The notes under the pieces were generated by a model. It was given only the letters and a program-made list of their open reading frames with translations. It ran no database searches and was not told where the DNA came from. Shown piece after piece: positions 14,324 through 14,755 of a stretch of DNA of 14,755 bases. The translations under genes and the position numbers were made by a program. Where the stretch lies: positions 1 to 14,755 of the forward strand of contig JAITXH010000214.1 of assembly GCA_031284845.1 (NCBI GenBank), read 5' to 3'. Position 1 is the first letter of the stretch, and each line of letters starts with the position of its first letter. This DNA is from Puniceicoccales bacterium. GTDB taxonomy: Bacteria; Verrucomicrobiota; Verrucomicrobiia; Opitutales; UBA953.

Positions 14324-14364
14324 TGGAAGGGCCGCGAATGACTATGCGCTGATCGCCGTCGTGC

Positions 14365-14607
14365 TCATGGCCTCTGCCGCGCAGCGGAAAGGGGCAAAGT
14401 TTGCCGCGCCGGATTACTTTGAGAAGGAACTGATGAGGATTTCTTCCCGACCAGAGTCCCTATCACAGCCAACACCAGCAACACACCCAAAAGGATGCAC
14501 CCAGTAAGAAAGATTTCCTTCACAATAAGACCAGCAGCAGCCCTCATTCGTTCAGGAGGGACAACCGGATCCGGATCAAACAATTCATCGTGCCAGTCTT
14601 TTTTCAT
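14365..14607 (-). CDS. Small single-helix membrane protein (hypothetical)
   Basis: An 80-residue protein that I do not recognise. It starts with a charged cytoplasmic-looking segment (MKKDWHDELFDPDPVVPPER, 1-20). One strong membrane helix follows at about 32-53 (FLTGCILLGVLLVLAVIGTLVG), then KK and a low-complexity Ser/Pro/Arg/Gln tail. Support comes from its clear hydrophobic profile and a minus-strand terminator about 90 bases after the stop. Against it are the small size, the absence of an SD, and a competing plus-strand frame over part of it (14310-14507). The tail after about residue 57 looks less like constrained protein than the first part does. Confidence 0.55.
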   Translation of the reverse strand: MKKDWHDELFDPDPVVPPERMRAAAGLIVKEIFLTGCILLGVLLVLAVIGTLVGKKSSSVPSQSNPARQTLPLSAARQRP

Positions 14608-14739
14608 AACGGGTTGGATAATCTAAAAAAGCTCAACAACAACAAGTGGAGATAAAGCATATAATTTCACCATCACTGCCGATACTGATGAGGCAGTCGG
14701 CGATGAGGGCGTGTGTGGCCACCAAGCCCTTTTCGCACC

Positions 14740-14755
14740 CCCTTTTCAATCATTT
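14740..14755 (-). repeat. 16-base inverted repeat, right copy (cut by window end)
   Basis: This is the exact reverse complement of 14308-14323. It touches the last base of the window, so the true repeat may be longer. The sequence 14608-14739 between the small gene and this copy contains no gene I can support. Confidence 0.7.

Noticed and set aside
1..14755. CRISPR array, transposase, phage or toxin–antitoxin locus
   Set aside because: I scanned for spaced direct repeats, transposase-like proteins and paired small genes and saw none. The genes are nearly all housekeeping families.

Overview
The window reads as an ordinary, gene-dense piece of a bacterial chromosome with a GC-rich base composition. 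I see no phage, plasmid, insertion sequence or CRISPR signature. The best guess for the host is a Verrucomicrobiota member, perhaps an Opitutae. This is an inference from gene style: an ArsR–methyltransferase fusion, a proline-rich TonB-type protein, an oxygen-dependent-type protoporphyrinogen oxidase, menaquinone genes, and a near-total lack of Shine-Dalgarno sequences. I give it about 50%; it has not been tested by any search.

Left block (1-5509), all on the minus strand. Reading leftward from 5509: a SpoU/TrmH-family RNA methyltransferase homologue overlaps thyA by 17 bases. Then come an ArsR-type HTH fused to a SAM methyltransferase, menG (demethylmenaquinone methyltransferase), and a small lipoprotein that ends in a strong hairpin terminator at about 1457-1484. 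Beyond it, sixA (phosphohistidine phosphatase) is followed by a short-chain dehydrogenase-like gene that runs off the left edge. That protein has lost the catalytic residues of its family.

Middle block (5641-7470), plus strand. A six-helix membrane protein overlaps gmk (guanylate kinase) by an ATGA junction. Next is an orphan protein consisting only of the N-terminal helix-hairpin-helix part of a family X DNA polymerase, then tRNA-Thr(CGU) with a probable terminator.

Right-middle block (7544-11515), minus strand: argF, hemY (protoporphyrinogen oxidase), menH and a small HxD-type kinase. menH and menG are both in the window and act in menaquinone synthesis, and hemY acts in haem synthesis, so respiratory cofactor genes recur here, though in separate clusters.

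Right block (11706-14755). A TonB-like energy transducer overlaps an RluA-family pseudouridine synthase (ATGA). Then come tRNA-Val(CAC) and tRNA-Ser(GGA) with a shared 13-bp terminator, a facing minus-strand terminator, and a probable small one-helix membrane protein on the minus strand. A 16-base perfect inverted repeat lies at 14308-14323 and at the very end of the window.

No gap without a gene exceeds 300 bases. The largest are 1323-1511 (holds the terminator), 11516-11705 (divergent argF/TonB promoter region, no motif recognised) and 14162-14364 (two terminators). The most useful observations are the U/pyrimidine-rich, SD-less leaders, the orphan PolX N-terminus, two enzyme-like proteins with eroded active sites, and the terminal inverted repeat. 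I found no convincing new multi-gene system.
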